64,000 nucleotides of DNA from AC-32 sp963717725. GTDB taxonomy: Bacteria > Actinomycetota > Thermoleophilia > Gaiellales > Gaiellaceae. Below the pieces are notes generated by a model, which was not told the origin of the DNA, did no database searches, and saw nothing but the letters and a program-made list of their open reading frames with translations. Every line of letters begins with the position of its first letter. The stretch's first letter is position 1. The translations under genes were made by a program, and so were the position numbers. The stretch is taken from contig CAVQWS010000003.1 in NCBI GenBank assembly GCA_963717725.1, positions 372,001 through 436,000 on the forward strand, read 5' to 3'. Below, one piece after another: positions 43,881-53,699 of the stretch.

Positions 43881-43922
43881 ACCTTACGCTTCTGAAGTCA
43901 TACGGTCAATAGATTCAACCGT
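43881..43922 (-). promoter_or_regulatory. Promoter and dyad upstream of mmpL
   Basis: On the minus strand TTGACC (43909-43904), 17 bases, TAAGGT (43886-43881). ACGGT...ACCGT arms (43902-43906 and 43918-43922) flank and overlap the -35, suggesting a repressor site. Confidence 0.6.
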
Positions 43923-43934
43923 TACGAGGAAGAC

Positions 43935-43960
43935 GAAAGGCGCCGTCTCCGGCGCCTTTC
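43935..43960 (-). terminator. Terminator copy belonging to displaced tRNA 3' end
   Basis: GAAAGGCGCC / GGCGCCTTTC, 10-bp stem, six-base loop. Near-identical stem to the tRNA-fMet terminator at 50889-50912. Confidence 0.75.
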
Positions 43961-44008
43961 GCAGTAGCGGGGCCAGGATTTGAACCAGCGACCTCCGGGT
44001 TATGAGCC
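43935..44008 (-). repeat. Displaced 3' half of initiator tRNA gene plus terminator (attachment-site duplicate)
   Basis: From 43935 to 44008 the sequence repeats 50889-50960 with few changes. It contains the anticodon CTCATAA, the 3' anticodon-stem strand, variable loop, T-arm and acceptor end of tRNA-fMet, then the downstream hairpin. The 5' half is missing and the T-stem has two mismatches, so it is not a working tRNA. This is the usual trace of an element that integrated into the tRNA gene. Confidence 0.78.
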
Positions 44009-44384
44009 GCCCCAAACGTGTACACGCGTTCCGCCGTATTCCGCCTAAATGCAGGTTCCGGGCCAGATTGGCCGGCGGCCGCTGCGCTTAGGCGGAACAC
44101 AGTGACATCGCTGCAGAAGCGCGATGCTTGCAAAACGCTTGCAGCCTGAGTCGCTCTTATGTCCAGGAAGCGCTCCGGGCTCGACGCGGCGCTCAGCGGC
44201 TGCGTTCTCCTACGGTCCTTACCGCACCCAGAGCTGGTCGATCAGCATCCAGAACGGGCTGTGCTGGTAGTTGCCGACGCGTTTCGAAAGAATGTCGACC
44301 GACTTATAGGCGATTGACCGCGACCGGGAGCCCGCGGGCAAAGGCTGGGCGGTGTCCGTGTTACCGTCAGGGCGAGGAGCAGAC
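44009..44384. other. Gene-free junction with palindromes
   Basis: No gene recognised in 376 bases. It contains a palindrome CGTGTACACG (44017-44026), an inverted repeat TTCCGCCTAA / TTAGGCGGAA (44039-44048, 44088-44097), an additional TTCCGCC at 44029-44035 and two TTGCA repeats near 44130. It directly follows the attachment-site duplicate and could hold integrase arm sites. The promoter of the BTAD gene must also be here. Confidence 0.5.
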
Positions 44385-46067
44385 GTGGAGTTCCGGATAC
44401 TCGGGTCGCTGGAGGTACTGGAGAACGGCCACCAGGTCCCCCTCGGCGGTTCGAAGCAGCGCGCCCTGCTCGCCTCCTTGCTGCTGCACGCCAACGAGGT
44501 CGTCTCCCGCGACCGGCTCATCGACGAGCTCTGGGGTGCCTCACCTCCCGACACCGCCCCGACGGCGCTCCAGGTCTACGTCTCCCAGCTGCGCAAGGCA
44601 CTCGGCCGGGATGTGATCCTGACGCAGCCCCCCGGCTACCTCATCCGGGTCAGCGACGGTGAGCTCGACCTCCATCGCTTCGAGCGGCTGGTGGCGACGG
44701 CGCGCGCGGAGGAGCCCGCCCAGGCCGCCCGGCTGCTCCGGGAAGGGCTGACCCTGTGGCGTGGAGCGCCTCTGGCCGAGCTGGGCGACTCCTTCGCCCG
44801 CGCCGACGGAGCGCGGCTGGAAGAGCAGCGGCTGGCGGCGCTCGAGCAGCGGATCGAGGCCGAGCTCGCGCTGGGGCGCCACGCGGAGCTCGTTCCCGAG
44901 CTCGAGGGGCTCGTGCGCGAGCAGCCACTGCGGGAACGTCTGCGCGGCCAGCTGATGCTGGCCCTCTATCGCTGCGGCCGCCAGGCAGACGCGCTCGAGG
45001 TCTACCGCTCGGGCCGGCGGTTGCTGGACGAGGAGCTCGGGCTCAAGCCGGACGATGAGCTCCAACGCCTCGAGAGAGCCATCCTCAACCACGATCCTTC
45101 GCTCGAGTCGCCGGTAGTCGCCGGGGCCAAACGACCCTCTGTCGCACGGCGTCGCCGAGCGTCGTCACATACTGAGGCGCGGGTTCCTCCCGACTCGGTC
45201 GCTGTGATCGACCCGCAGCGCTCCCGGGTCGTGGGCCACGTGCTCGTGGGCCGAAGGCCTGTCGCCCTCGCGATCGGGCACGGCTCGGTCTGGGTCGCCA
45301 ACGCAGACGATGGAACGGTCTCTCGCATCGATCCGGATCGCCGCGAAGTCATCAGGACGATCGGAATCGGAGCACCGGCGATAGACCTCGCCGTCGCAAC
45401 CGATGCGGTCTGGGTGGCCAACGGGAGCGACGGCACAGTCTCGCGCATCGATCCCGGCGCCGACGCCGTCGTCGAGACGATCGACCTGAGGGGCTCGAGC
45501 GAACTCGCCTGGAACCCGACCTACGCGGTCGCTGCCGATGACGATTCCGTCTGGATCGCCGCGGGTCCTCACCACGTGCTCCGCATCGACCCGGCGACGA
45601 ACGAGCCCTCCGCGATCATCGACGTCGGCCGTGTACCGGTCTGCGTGGCACTCGGCGAGGAGGCACTCTGGGTGGTGACGACCGCCGGGCGGGCCCTGCG
45701 CATCGAGCCGCACACGAACACAGCCACGACCGAGGTGCCCATCGCGTACCCCGTCGCGTTGACGGCCTGGAAGCAGGCTGTCTGGGTCTCTGACTCGCGA
45801 GGCCAGGTCTGGCGCATCAACCCGGACACGGGAACGGTGACTCAGACGACCCCGGTTGGCAGAGGGCTCGTGGGCCTGTGCGCGACGGATGGAGCGGTGT
45901 TCGCGGCCAACAACGCCGACGGCACCGTCGTCCAGATGGATCCGCAGGACGGTGGGGTTGTAGGCCTCGTTCCGGTTGGCCACGCGCCGACCGACGTGGC
46001 CTCCTGCGACGGGACCCTCTGGGTTTCGATCCAGAGCGAGAGCGCTATGGACGAGAGCGGTCTGTAA
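44385..46067 (+). CDS. SARP/BTAD transcriptional regulator fused to beta-propeller
   Basis: A 560-residue protein. OmpR-type winged helix (EFRILGSLEVLENGHQVPLGGSKQRALL, VVSRDRLIDELW) and BTAD (LREGLTLWRGAPLAELGDSF, YRSGRRLLDEELGLKPDDEL) occupy the first 240 residues. A Ser/Arg linker leads to about six YVTN/NHL-like blades with repeats such as SVWVANADDGTVSRIDPD and AVWVANGSDGTVSRIDPG. There is no membrane segment, so the propeller is cytosolic. GTG 44385 follows GAGGAG. SARP proteins activate secondary metabolism in actinobacteria. Its 3' end overlaps the BMP gene by 23 bases. Confidence 0.9.
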   Translation: MEFRILGSLEVLENGHQVPLGGSKQRALLASLLLHANEVVSRDRLIDELWGASPPDTAPTALQVYVSQLRKALGRDVILTQPPGYLIRVSDGELDLHRFERLVATARAEEPAQAARLLREGLTLWRGAPLAELGDSFARADGARLEEQRLAALEQRIEAELALGRHAELVPELEGLVREQPLRERLRGQLMLALYRCGRQADALEVYRSGRRLLDEELGLKPDDELQRLERAILNHDPSLESPVVAGAKRPSVARRRRASSHTEARVPPDSVAVIDPQRSRVVGHVLVGRRPVALAIGHGSVWVANADDGTVSRIDPDRREVIRTIGIGAPAIDLAVATDAVWVANGSDGTVSRIDPGADAVVETIDLRGSSELAWNPTYAVAADDDSVWIAAGPHHVLRIDPATNEPSAIIDVGRVPVCVALGEEALWVVTTAGRALRIEPHTNTATTEVPIAYPVALTAWKQAVWVSDSRGQVWRINPDTGTVTQTTPVGRGLVGLCATDGAVFAANNADGTVVQMDPQDGGVVGLVPVGHAPTDVASCDGTLWVSIQSESAMDESGL

Positions 46068-46980
46068 CGATCGAGATCTTCCCGGCGACGATCTCGGCCC
46101 TGACATCCTCGATCTCGGCCTTGAGCGAGCGGGGCACCCCCGCGCTGATCGTGCCGAGGCCGACACCGCGGTTCTGGAGGGAGAAGCGGGAGGTGCGACC
46201 GGTCTCGAGCGTCCCGCGCGCGAGCTCCTCGATCGTGTCGAACACGGCCACGTCCATCCTCTTCACCGCGCTCGTCAGGATGTGCCGGCCCAGATGGGAT
46301 TGGTCGACGTCGACTCCAATCCCCCAGATTCCACGCTCGCTTGCCGCCTCCAGCGCCCCGAGGCCGCAGACGCCGGCGACCTGGAACACAACTCGCGATC
46401 CCTTCGCGATCTGGCTCAGGGCGACCGACCTACCTTTCACGGGGTCGAGGAAGTCGTCGGTATAGCTGTTCAACGTCGCCACGCGAGGATTGGCTCCTCG
46501 CGCGCCTGCCTGGTAGCCGGCAATAAACCGCTCGACCGCCGGCACCCGCCGGCCGCCGACCGAGCTGATCACCTCCTCCCCGGGAGAGAGCCTCAGCACG
46601 AGCGCAGCCAGGTGGCCGGCCAGATAACCGGCTTGCTCTTCGCTGAACGCGAGGCCCAGGACGTTCTTCGGGCGATGCGCCAACTCGTCGTGGGCGAAGT
46701 CGATGATCGCGAACCTCGTCTCGGGAAACCCGGTGGCGACTCTGTCGATCGCGGGGGCGGCAAAGAAGCTTGTTCCGATGACGAGGTCGTACTTCTGCCG
46801 CGCGAGAAGTGAGAGGCTCGGGACGTAGCCTTCCTTCGGGGCCGGTGTCAGTACTCGCCCTCTGATCCCCAACTCTCGGACGGCCCGCTCGAGCCCGAGG
46901 TAGGCCCCGTGGCTATACGGGTCGTCGATGCCTGTCGGCTCTACGACGAGCCCGACTCTGAGCCGCCTTTCGCTCACCAA
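46045..46980 (-). CDS. BMP/PnrA-family binding protein without signal peptide
   Basis: A 311-residue basic-membrane-protein family fold: RVGLVVEPTGIDDPYSHGAYLGLERAV, VIGTSFFAAPAIDRVATGFPETRFAIIDF, FSEEQAGYLAGHLAALV, VVFQVAGVCGLGALEAA and IGVDVDQSHLG. Family members are lipoproteins that bring nucleosides to ABC importers. This one starts MVSERRLRVGLVVEP with no signal or lipobox, and no permease is nearby, so it is probably a cytosolic sensor. It may serve the convergent BTAD/propeller regulator, or once have been fused to a similar regulator. Confidence 0.85.
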   Translation of the reverse strand: MVSERRLRVGLVVEPTGIDDPYSHGAYLGLERAVRELGIRGRVLTPAPKEGYVPSLSLLARQKYDLVIGTSFFAAPAIDRVATGFPETRFAIIDFAHDELAHRPKNVLGLAFSEEQAGYLAGHLAALVLRLSPGEEVISSVGGRRVPAVERFIAGYQAGARGANPRVATLNSYTDDFLDPVKGRSVALSQIAKGSRVVFQVAGVCGLGALEAASERGIWGIGVDVDQSHLGRHILTSAVKRMDVAVFDTIEELARGTLETGRTSRFSLQNRGVGLGTISAGVPRSLKAEIEDVRAEIVAGKISIVTDRSRP

Positions 46981-47160
46981 ACCAGTTTCATCTTGTCCGA
47001 TACGCGTTGGCTGCGGATAGCCGGCCGGACGGCGGTGAGGGAACCGGCGGGCCTGATCGACCGCCTCCCGGTCGATGCGCTATTTGCGCCTTCGTGGGCG
47101 AGCCGTACACGGTCGAGAAATACGTTCCGCCGAGCGCCTTCAGCGACGCTCGAATGCGGC
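46981..47160. other. Gene-free stretch
   Basis: 180 bases between two minus-strand genes. A long plus-strand reading frame covers it but has no coding character that I recognise. No clear terminator or palindrome. Confidence 0.4.
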
Positions 47161-47415
47161 TTACTCGAGGGCGGGCACGATCCGCGGTGTCTCGAGCCCG
47201 GCGAGCCGACAAGCCTCGGCGACCACGTCATCGGAGGCGGCCTCGAAGACGTGGAAGCATGTTTCATCTCCAGGGAGGAGCGTCGTCCGGACGTAGCGGA
47301 CTGATACACCCTCTCGCGACAACTGCCGTGCGGCGGCGCGAGCGCGCCGCCCTGCTGCGCGCGCGTCCTGCGCCTGCGTGCCCGGAACGTAGATCTCGAC
47401 GAGATAGCTCGGCAC
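47161..47415 (-). CDS. DUF4242 (SCO4226-like) small protein
   Basis: An 84-residue ferredoxin-like fold: MPSYLVEIYVPG, the helix AAGRRARAAARQL, and VSVRYVRTTLLPGDETCFHVFEAAS. This matches DUF4242; a Streptomyces member binds nickel. The Cys-His pair in ETCFHVF is the conserved centre. Role in this island unknown. Confidence 0.8.
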   Translation of the reverse strand: MPSYLVEIYVPGTQAQDARAAGRRARAAARQLSREGVSVRYVRTTLLPGDETCFHVFEAASDDVVAEACRLAGLETPRIVPALE

Positions 47416-47499
47416 GGTCGAACCTCCGGAGACGGGAGCACCGGAGGAGCCGACTCGCGTCGGCTCCTCCCTTCATGTTCCAGCCGGCTCTTTGTCCTC

Positions 47500-47994
47500 T
47501 CAGAAGTTGCAGTAGGGCCCGGGGGCGTCGAGCTCGCCCCGGAACGCACCGCCGACCGGCGCGATGATCACGCTGATGTCTTGGGCGGGCTGGCCGCTCT
47601 CGTTGCGACCGATGTGACCCTGGCCAGTGTCCACGTAGCCGTGCCCTGCCGACACGACATGCGGCGTGCAAGTCGGGTCGTCGTACTCGTAGAACGTGAC
47701 CTCTCCCAGCGTGACCGTGATGAACACCGGGCCTGGATGGCTGTGCCAGCCGGTGTAGGACCCAATGGCGTAGTCATGCTTTCGCACGACGAAGTCGGTC
47801 CGCCCTTTCGTCTTCGCTTTGAAGTCGACCGGGCTATGCGGAGACGACCTCACGTGGAAGGCGTCGTAGGTCCCGCGGGCCAGCACTGTCGGCGTCACCC
47901 CTGAGGGCGGCGAAGCCAGCGCCACCGCCGCGATGGCACTAAGCACGAGCGCCACGCTCGCAGCCAGAGCCGGGATATAGATGCGTCGCTTCAC
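47500..47994 (-). CDS. Secreted cupin-domain protein
   Basis: A 164-residue protein with signal peptide (ALAASVALVLSAIAAVALA). The cupin metal site is GWHSHPGPVFITVTLGEVTFYEYDD and a second His in GQGHIGRNES. Two Cys (DPTCTPH, GPYCNF) may pair. Extracellular function unknown. It lies between DUF4242 and the LuxR regulator on the same strand. Confidence 0.85.
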   Translation of the reverse strand: MKRRIYIPALAASVALVLSAIAAVALASPPSGVTPTVLARGTYDAFHVRSSPHSPVDFKAKTKGRTDFVVRKHDYAIGSYTGWHSHPGPVFITVTLGEVTFYEYDDPTCTPHVVSAGHGYVDTGQGHIGRNESGQPAQDISVIIAPVGGAFRGELDAPGPYCNF

Positions 47995-48060
47995 AGTTCC
48001 TCCCTTCTCGCTTACGAGAGGAGCATCCCGACCACCGACCGGGCGCGAAAGTGAGAAACC

Positions 48061-50841
48061 TCAGGTCTTTGCCAGATCGGCGTCCTGCGTTTGCGCCAGC
48101 CGCGCGAGCTCCGTGCGCGAGCGGACGCCGAGCTTCCGGTAGACGCGAGTGAGGGCGGTGGCCACCGTGTGCTCGGTGAGAAACAGGGCAGCAGCGACCT
48201 CGCGGTTCGTGCGGCCCTCGGCGACGAGCGCGGCGATCCGGCCTTCTGCCGGCGTCAAGCCCTCGATCCGCGTACGGCCGCCGATCGTCCCCAGCTCGCC
48301 GCGGGCCCTCTCCGCCCACCCGACCGCCCCGCAGGCCTCGAAGCCCTCGACGGCCGCGGTGATCGCCTCCCGGGCGGCGCGTTTCTGGCGCGCTCGCCGC
48401 CGAACTGTTCCGAGTGCCAGGAGCGCCCGCGCGCGTCCGAACAGGTCGCCGACCACCTCGTGCTGTGCGACCGCTTGCTCTAGCTCGGCCAGTGCGTCGT
48501 CGAGGTCGCCCCGAGCGGCCGCGACGAGACCGCGGCAGCGCGTCATTTCCGCGAGCACCGCCGAGCGGTCGAGCCGCTGCGCCTCCGCTTCCCACGCATC
48601 GACCAATGCGGCGGCCTCGTCCGCTTTCCCCATTTCGAGCAGTGCTTCGGCGTAGTCGGCTCGCCACCAGAACATGGCCGGCTCATTCACTCCGATGCCC
48701 CGCCTGTCTGCGTCTGCAACTGCAAAGCGTGCAGCCGCCTCGTCCGGACGGCCGCTCCACAGCTCGACGAGTCCGAGCACTCCTTCGTCCCCGGAGCGTC
48801 CGATCGCGTGCGTGTCCGTCAGGGGCCGATTCGACTCGGTGAGGGAGCGCGCGAGATCGAGCTCGCCCCGATGCGCAGCAATCAGTGCGACGAGCCAAAC
48901 GTCCGGCTCTTCGCGGTCGCCGATCATGTATTGGCGCTCGATCTCCCGAGAGCGCTCCGCGTAGTCGGCAGCGAGCGGGAACCGGCCGCATCGGAGCTCG
49001 ATCATGCCCAGCCACCAGAGGACGTACGCCTTCGCAGGCTCGTCCCGCTCGCGCCACTCACGGTCGATGCTCTGCAGCAGTGACCGGGCGCGGTCGAGCT
49101 GGTAAGCCCAGACGAGCGGGTTCACGGCCATGAAGTTGATCTCGAGCCGCTGTCGCGGGTCGCCGGCAGACGTCGCAAGCTGAACGGTCTGCTCGACCAG
49201 AGACAGCCCGCCCGGAGAGCCCGCCCTGAAACGGCCGAAGGCGAGCACGGAGAGCGCCCCCGCGCGTAGGGAGTCATCGCCGACCGCTTCGGCCAGCTCG
49301 AGCGCCGCAGCGGCGTGTCGATCGCCCGCGGCCTCTCCCTCCGTGAACCGAGCAAAGCTGCCGAGCCACTTGTGGATCTCCACGAGCAGCGTCGGCTGGC
49401 CGGCCGCCGCCTCGAGCGCCTCCCGTCGCAGCTGGATCGAGCGCTCCAGGCGGCCGCTTTCGGCCTCGATATCGCTGAGGAGGACGAGCGCCTCGGCACG
49501 GCGGCCTGCCCGCGGCCGGGCATGAAGCTCATGCGCGAGCGCACGAGCACGGCGAGCATCACCCGCGTCGAAGTGAGCGCGGGCCGCTGCAATCGTGCGG
49601 CGATCCCGATCCTCGGCGGCCTCCGACGGCGTGAGGCGGAGCGCATGCTCGGCGAGCTCGGCTGCGGCAAGGGTCGCACCCCGGCGCGGCGGCAGCTTTG
49701 CGGCCTCCTCCAACATCGCGGCGACCACTTCGTCGGGTCCGTCGGAGGCAAGCGCGAGGTGGCGGGCGCGCTCGACCGGATCGTCTACGACCGCGGCGAG
49801 GCGTCCATGAGCACCTCGGCGCTCCTCGTCAGGCGCCTCCTGGTAGAGGATCGACGCAAGCAGCGGATGGGTGAATCGGACCGCGTCGGTCGAGAGCTCG
49901 ACCACTTGCGCTGCGAGCGCCGGGTCGAGCGCGTTCGGGCTGATCCCGGCGGCGCCGAGGAGAGCAGGTGAGGGCCGGCCGTGCGCGGCAACGAGGAGCA
50001 ACGCCTCGTGTGTCGGTCCCCGGAGTCCGGCCAGGCGGGCGCCCACCAGCCGCTCCAGCGTCTCCGGAACCGGAAACGGCTCCAATGAATCGACGGTCGC
50101 GCGCGCCGAGTCGAGCTCACGAGCAAGCTCGAGCGCATAGAAGGGGTTACCGCCCGAGATCTCGTGCAGACGGCGCAGCGTCGGGCGTGCGAACGGCCGG
50201 CCGAGCCGCCGTTGCAGGAGCGTGCGTATCGCGCCGATGCTGAGCGCGCCAACGCGCAGTCGCTCGATGGCGTCCGGTTCGAGGGCCTCCTCCACCGCCT
50301 GACCCTCTCCGCAGTCGTCGAGACGCCGCGCGAGTAGCAGCAATATGTGCTCGGAGCGCAAACGTCGGAGCGCGAACGCCAGCGCACTTGCGGACGAAGA
50401 GTCGACCCACTGGGTGTCATCGACCGCGAGTACGAGCGGCCGCTCCTCGGCGAGCGTCTGGAAGCACGACCGGACCGCGACCGCGAGGGCACGCGGGTCG
50501 ACCTCGTACTCCGGCGCCCGATCCATGAGAAGCGCGCCTTCGAGCGCGCAACGCCTTGGAGCTGAGAGCATCGGCAGCACGTCCTCTGCTAAGTCATCCA
50601 AGAGGTCGGCGAGCACGACGTGCGGGAGCCCACGTTCCGCCTCCGCCGGCCGTGACGAGAGCACCCGAAAGCCCCGCTGCTCTGCGCTGGCAAGTCCCGC
50701 CGTCCAAAGCGTCGATTTCCCGACACCCGCGTCGCCCTCCAGTACCAGGCTTCTCATCCCTCGACCCGTGCCGTCGAGGAAGGCGTCGAGGAAAGCAATC
50801 TCCTCGTCTCTGCCCAGGATCGTGCTTGTCATCACAGCCAT
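48061..50841 (-). CDS. LuxR-family regulator with AAA/STAND ATPase (LAL type)
   Basis: A 926-residue regulator. Walker A is GDAGVGKST at 36-44; Walker B is LVLAVDDTQWVD. A helical TPR-like middle (many SVLAF, AELAEHAL, ALLEMGKADEAAAL repeats) precedes a C-terminal LuxR helix-turn-helix (GLTPAEGRIAALVAEGRTNREVAAALFLTEHTVATALT). LAL regulators sense small ligands or proteins and control antibiotic or sugar genes. The start at 50841 (MAVMTSTILGRDEE) or three codons later. It is the island gene closest to the tRNA. Confidence 0.92.
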   Translation of the reverse strand: MAVMTSTILGRDEEIAFLDAFLDGTGRGMRSLVLEGDAGVGKSTLWTAGLASAEQRGFRVLSSRPAEAERGLPHVVLADLLDDLAEDVLPMLSAPRRCALEGALLMDRAPEYEVDPRALAVAVRSCFQTLAEERPLVLAVDDTQWVDSSSASALAFALRRLRSEHILLLLARRLDDCGEGQAVEEALEPDAIERLRVGALSIGAIRTLLQRRLGRPFARPTLRRLHEISGGNPFYALELARELDSARATVDSLEPFPVPETLERLVGARLAGLRGPTHEALLLVAAHGRPSPALLGAAGISPNALDPALAAQVVELSTDAVRFTHPLLASILYQEAPDEERRGAHGRLAAVVDDPVERARHLALASDGPDEVVAAMLEEAAKLPPRRGATLAAAELAEHALRLTPSEAAEDRDRRTIAAARAHFDAGDARRARALAHELHARPRAGRRAEALVLLSDIEAESGRLERSIQLRREALEAAAGQPTLLVEIHKWLGSFARFTEGEAAGDRHAAAALELAEAVGDDSLRAGALSVLAFGRFRAGSPGGLSLVEQTVQLATSAGDPRQRLEINFMAVNPLVWAYQLDRARSLLQSIDREWRERDEPAKAYVLWWLGMIELRCGRFPLAADYAERSREIERQYMIGDREEPDVWLVALIAAHRGELDLARSLTESNRPLTDTHAIGRSGDEGVLGLVELWSGRPDEAAARFAVADADRRGIGVNEPAMFWWRADYAEALLEMGKADEAAALVDAWEAEAQRLDRSAVLAEMTRCRGLVAAARGDLDDALAELEQAVAQHEVVGDLFGRARALLALGTVRRRARQKRAAREAITAAVEGFEACGAVGWAERARGELGTIGGRTRIEGLTPAEGRIAALVAEGRTNREVAAALFLTEHTVATALTRVYRKLGVRSRTELARLAQTQDADLAKT

Positions 50842-50888
50842 CGTGACAGAGCAGAGCCGGAACTCGGCCCGCGCGGAGACAAAAGGGG

Positions 50889-50912
50889 GAAAGGCGCCTT
50901 CCGGCGCCTTTC
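50889..50912 (-). terminator. tRNA-fMet terminator
   Basis: GAAAGGCGCC / GGCGCCTTTC with a four-base loop, followed on the minus strand by CCCCCTTTTG. Four bases past the tRNA end. Confidence 0.8.
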
Positions 50913-50916
50913 TCAG

Positions 50917-50990
50917 TAGCGGGGGCAGGATTTGAACCTGCGACCTCCGGGTTATGAGCCCGGCGAGCTACCTGACTGCTCCACCCCGCG
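50917..50990 (-). tRNA. tRNA-fMet (CAT), initiator
   Basis: A 74-base cloverleaf: acceptor CGCGGGG with an unpaired C1 as in initiators, D-arm GGTAGCTCG, anticodon stem CCGGG/CCCGG with its three G-C pairs, loop CTCATAA (anticodon at 50954-50956), T-arm GCAGGTTCAAATCCTGC. The C1 mismatch and GGG/CCC stem identify an initiator rather than elongator tRNA. CCA is not encoded. Confidence 0.95.
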
Positions 50991-51027
50991 GCGCGAGTGC
51001 ATTATAGCGCGCGGCTAGCCTTCGACG

Positions 51028-51948
51028 ATGCGCGTTGCAGCCGTCGATTTAGGCACCAACTCGACCCGTCTGCTGGTCGCCGACGTCGACGGCGGCCGCG
51101 TCGAGGAAATCGCGCGCCTGAGCGAGATCACACGGCTCGGCGAAGGCGTCGACGAGCGCCGCAAGCTGCTGCCGCTGCCGGTCGCGCGCGTGCGCAACGT
51201 GCTCTCCGACTACCGCCGCGAGGCGGAACGGCTCGGCGCCGAGCGCGTGCTCGCGATCGGGACGAGCGCCGTCCGCGACGCCGAGAACGGCGAGGCGTTC
51301 CTGGGCGAGGTCGAGTGGAGCTACGGCTTCGTCACGCGGCTCCTCACCGGCGACGAGGAGGCCGAGCTGACCCTGCGCGGGGTCGCCACCGGCCGGCCGC
51401 TCGACGAAGGGACGCTCGTGCTCGACGTCGGCGGCGGGTCAACCGAGCTGATCACGACCACCCAGCGCACGAGCATCGACGTCGGCTCCGTGCGGCTGAC
51501 CGAGCGCCACCTGCGCTCGGACCCACCCGCGCCCGGCGCTCTGGCCGCAGCCGCGCGCGAGGTGCGTGACCTGCTCCCGGCGCTGGCGCCGACTGCCGCG
51601 GTCGGCGTGGCCGGCACGATCACGACGCTCGCAGCCCTCGAGCTCGGCGGCTACGACCCCGACCGCGTCGATGGCTACCACCTCTCGCGCGCAGCGGCCG
51701 AGCGGCAGCTCGAGCGGCTCGCCTCCCTCCCGCTCGCCGAGCGCCGCGAGCTTCCCGGCCTGGAGCCGGAGCGGGCGCCGGTGATCGTCGGCGGCGCCCT
51801 GATCGTCTGCACCGTGCTCGATCGCTACGGGCTCCAAGGCCTCGAGGTCAGCGAGCGCGACCTGCTGCACGGCGCGGCGCTCGAGGCCGCGCAGCTGCCC
51901 GAGCCCGTCGAGGGCGACGCGCCTCCCGGCGCCTACACCTGCTGCTGA
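51028..51948 (+). CDS. ppx: Exopolyphosphatase / pppGpp phosphohydrolase (Ppx/GppA)
   Basis: A 306-residue actin-fold enzyme of the short type. VDLGTNSTRLLVADVDGG is the phosphate-1 loop, ATSAVRDAENG-like residues (IGTSAVRDAENGEAF) and DVGGGSTELI form the second, and GVAGTITTLAALEL the third. It releases phosphate from polyphosphate or pppGpp. ATG 51028. Convergent overlap of 16 bases with the CBS gene. Confidence 0.92.
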   Translation: MRVAAVDLGTNSTRLLVADVDGGRVEEIARLSEITRLGEGVDERRKLLPLPVARVRNVLSDYRREAERLGAERVLAIGTSAVRDAENGEAFLGEVEWSYGFVTRLLTGDEEAELTLRGVATGRPLDEGTLVLDVGGGSTELITTTQRTSIDVGSVRLTERHLRSDPPAPGALAAAAREVRDLLPALAPTAAVGVAGTITTLAALELGGYDPDRVDGYHLSRAAAERQLERLASLPLAERRELPGLEPERAPVIVGGALIVCTVLDRYGLQGLEVSERDLLHGAALEAAQLPEPVEGDAPPGAYTCC

Positions 51949-52342
51949 GCCTCGAGCTCGGCCGGCGGCTCGTCCTCGGCCAGCCGCCGCTGCAGGACGC
52001 TGCGCGAGAGCACACCGACGAGCCTGCCGCCATCGACCACAGGCACGCGCTCGGCGTCCCACTCTTCGAGCAGCCCGAAGGCCTCATCCAAGGGCAGCTC
52101 CGGGTCGATCGTCCAGTTCGCCGCTTCCGCGAGCTCGCCCACTGGCGTCGAGCGCGGGTCGCGGCCCGCGGCGACGACCGTCTCGACCAGCGTCTTGCGC
52201 GTCACCACGCCGACGAACCGCTCGCCGTCGCTGACGTAGACCGCGCGCACGTCGGGCTGCACCAGGTGCTCGCCCGCCTCCTGCGCAGTCGCCGACGCAT
52301 CGAGCGCGACCGGGTCGGCGATCATCGCGTCGCGGACGCGGT

Positions 52343-52346
<4 letters not shown>
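51933..52346 (-). CDS. Two-CBS-domain protein
   Basis: A 137-residue protein with paired CBS motifs: VRDAMIADPVALDASATAQEAGEHL with AVYVSDGERFVGVVTRKTLV, then WTIDPELPLDEAFGLLEEWDAERVPVVDGGRLVGVLSRSVL. Such pairs bind adenine nucleotides and regulate enzymes. GTG 52346 overlaps the gdhA stop (GTGA), so it may tune glutamate dehydrogenase activity; that is inference. Confidence 0.9.
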
Positions 52347-53632
<1,286 letters not shown>

Positions 53633-53699
53633 AACCGGAGTCTAGGGAGACTCGGGCCCGTCGTCGTTCGCTTTCCGACGCATCGGGTAGGTGGCGTGC

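Larger units (their letters stand above)
43935..50990. mobile_element. Putative genomic island integrated at tRNA-fMet
   Basis: Bounded by intact tRNA-fMet (50917-50990) and its displaced 3' duplicate (43935-44008), in the correct order: tRNA, cargo downstream of its 3' end, then the old 3' end. Cargo: BTAD/propeller regulator, BMP-type protein, DUF4242 protein, cupin, LuxR-ATPase regulator. No integrase, relaxase or phage gene remains, so it would be an old immobile remnant. The decay of the displaced copy fits an old event. Confidence 0.6.

Noticed and set aside
43967..44037. A second tRNA-Met gene
   Set aside because: Only the 3' half matches; the 5' half is unrelated and the T-stem has mismatches. 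Treated as an attachment-site duplicate.
44028..44098. Insertion sequence bounded by TTCCGCC repeats
   Set aside because: No transposase, no target duplication and only about 70 bases long; listed as unexplained palindromes.
47007..47567. Plus-strand frame over the 46981-47160 gap
   Set aside because: No family resemblance, and it runs antisense to the DUF4242 and cupin genes.
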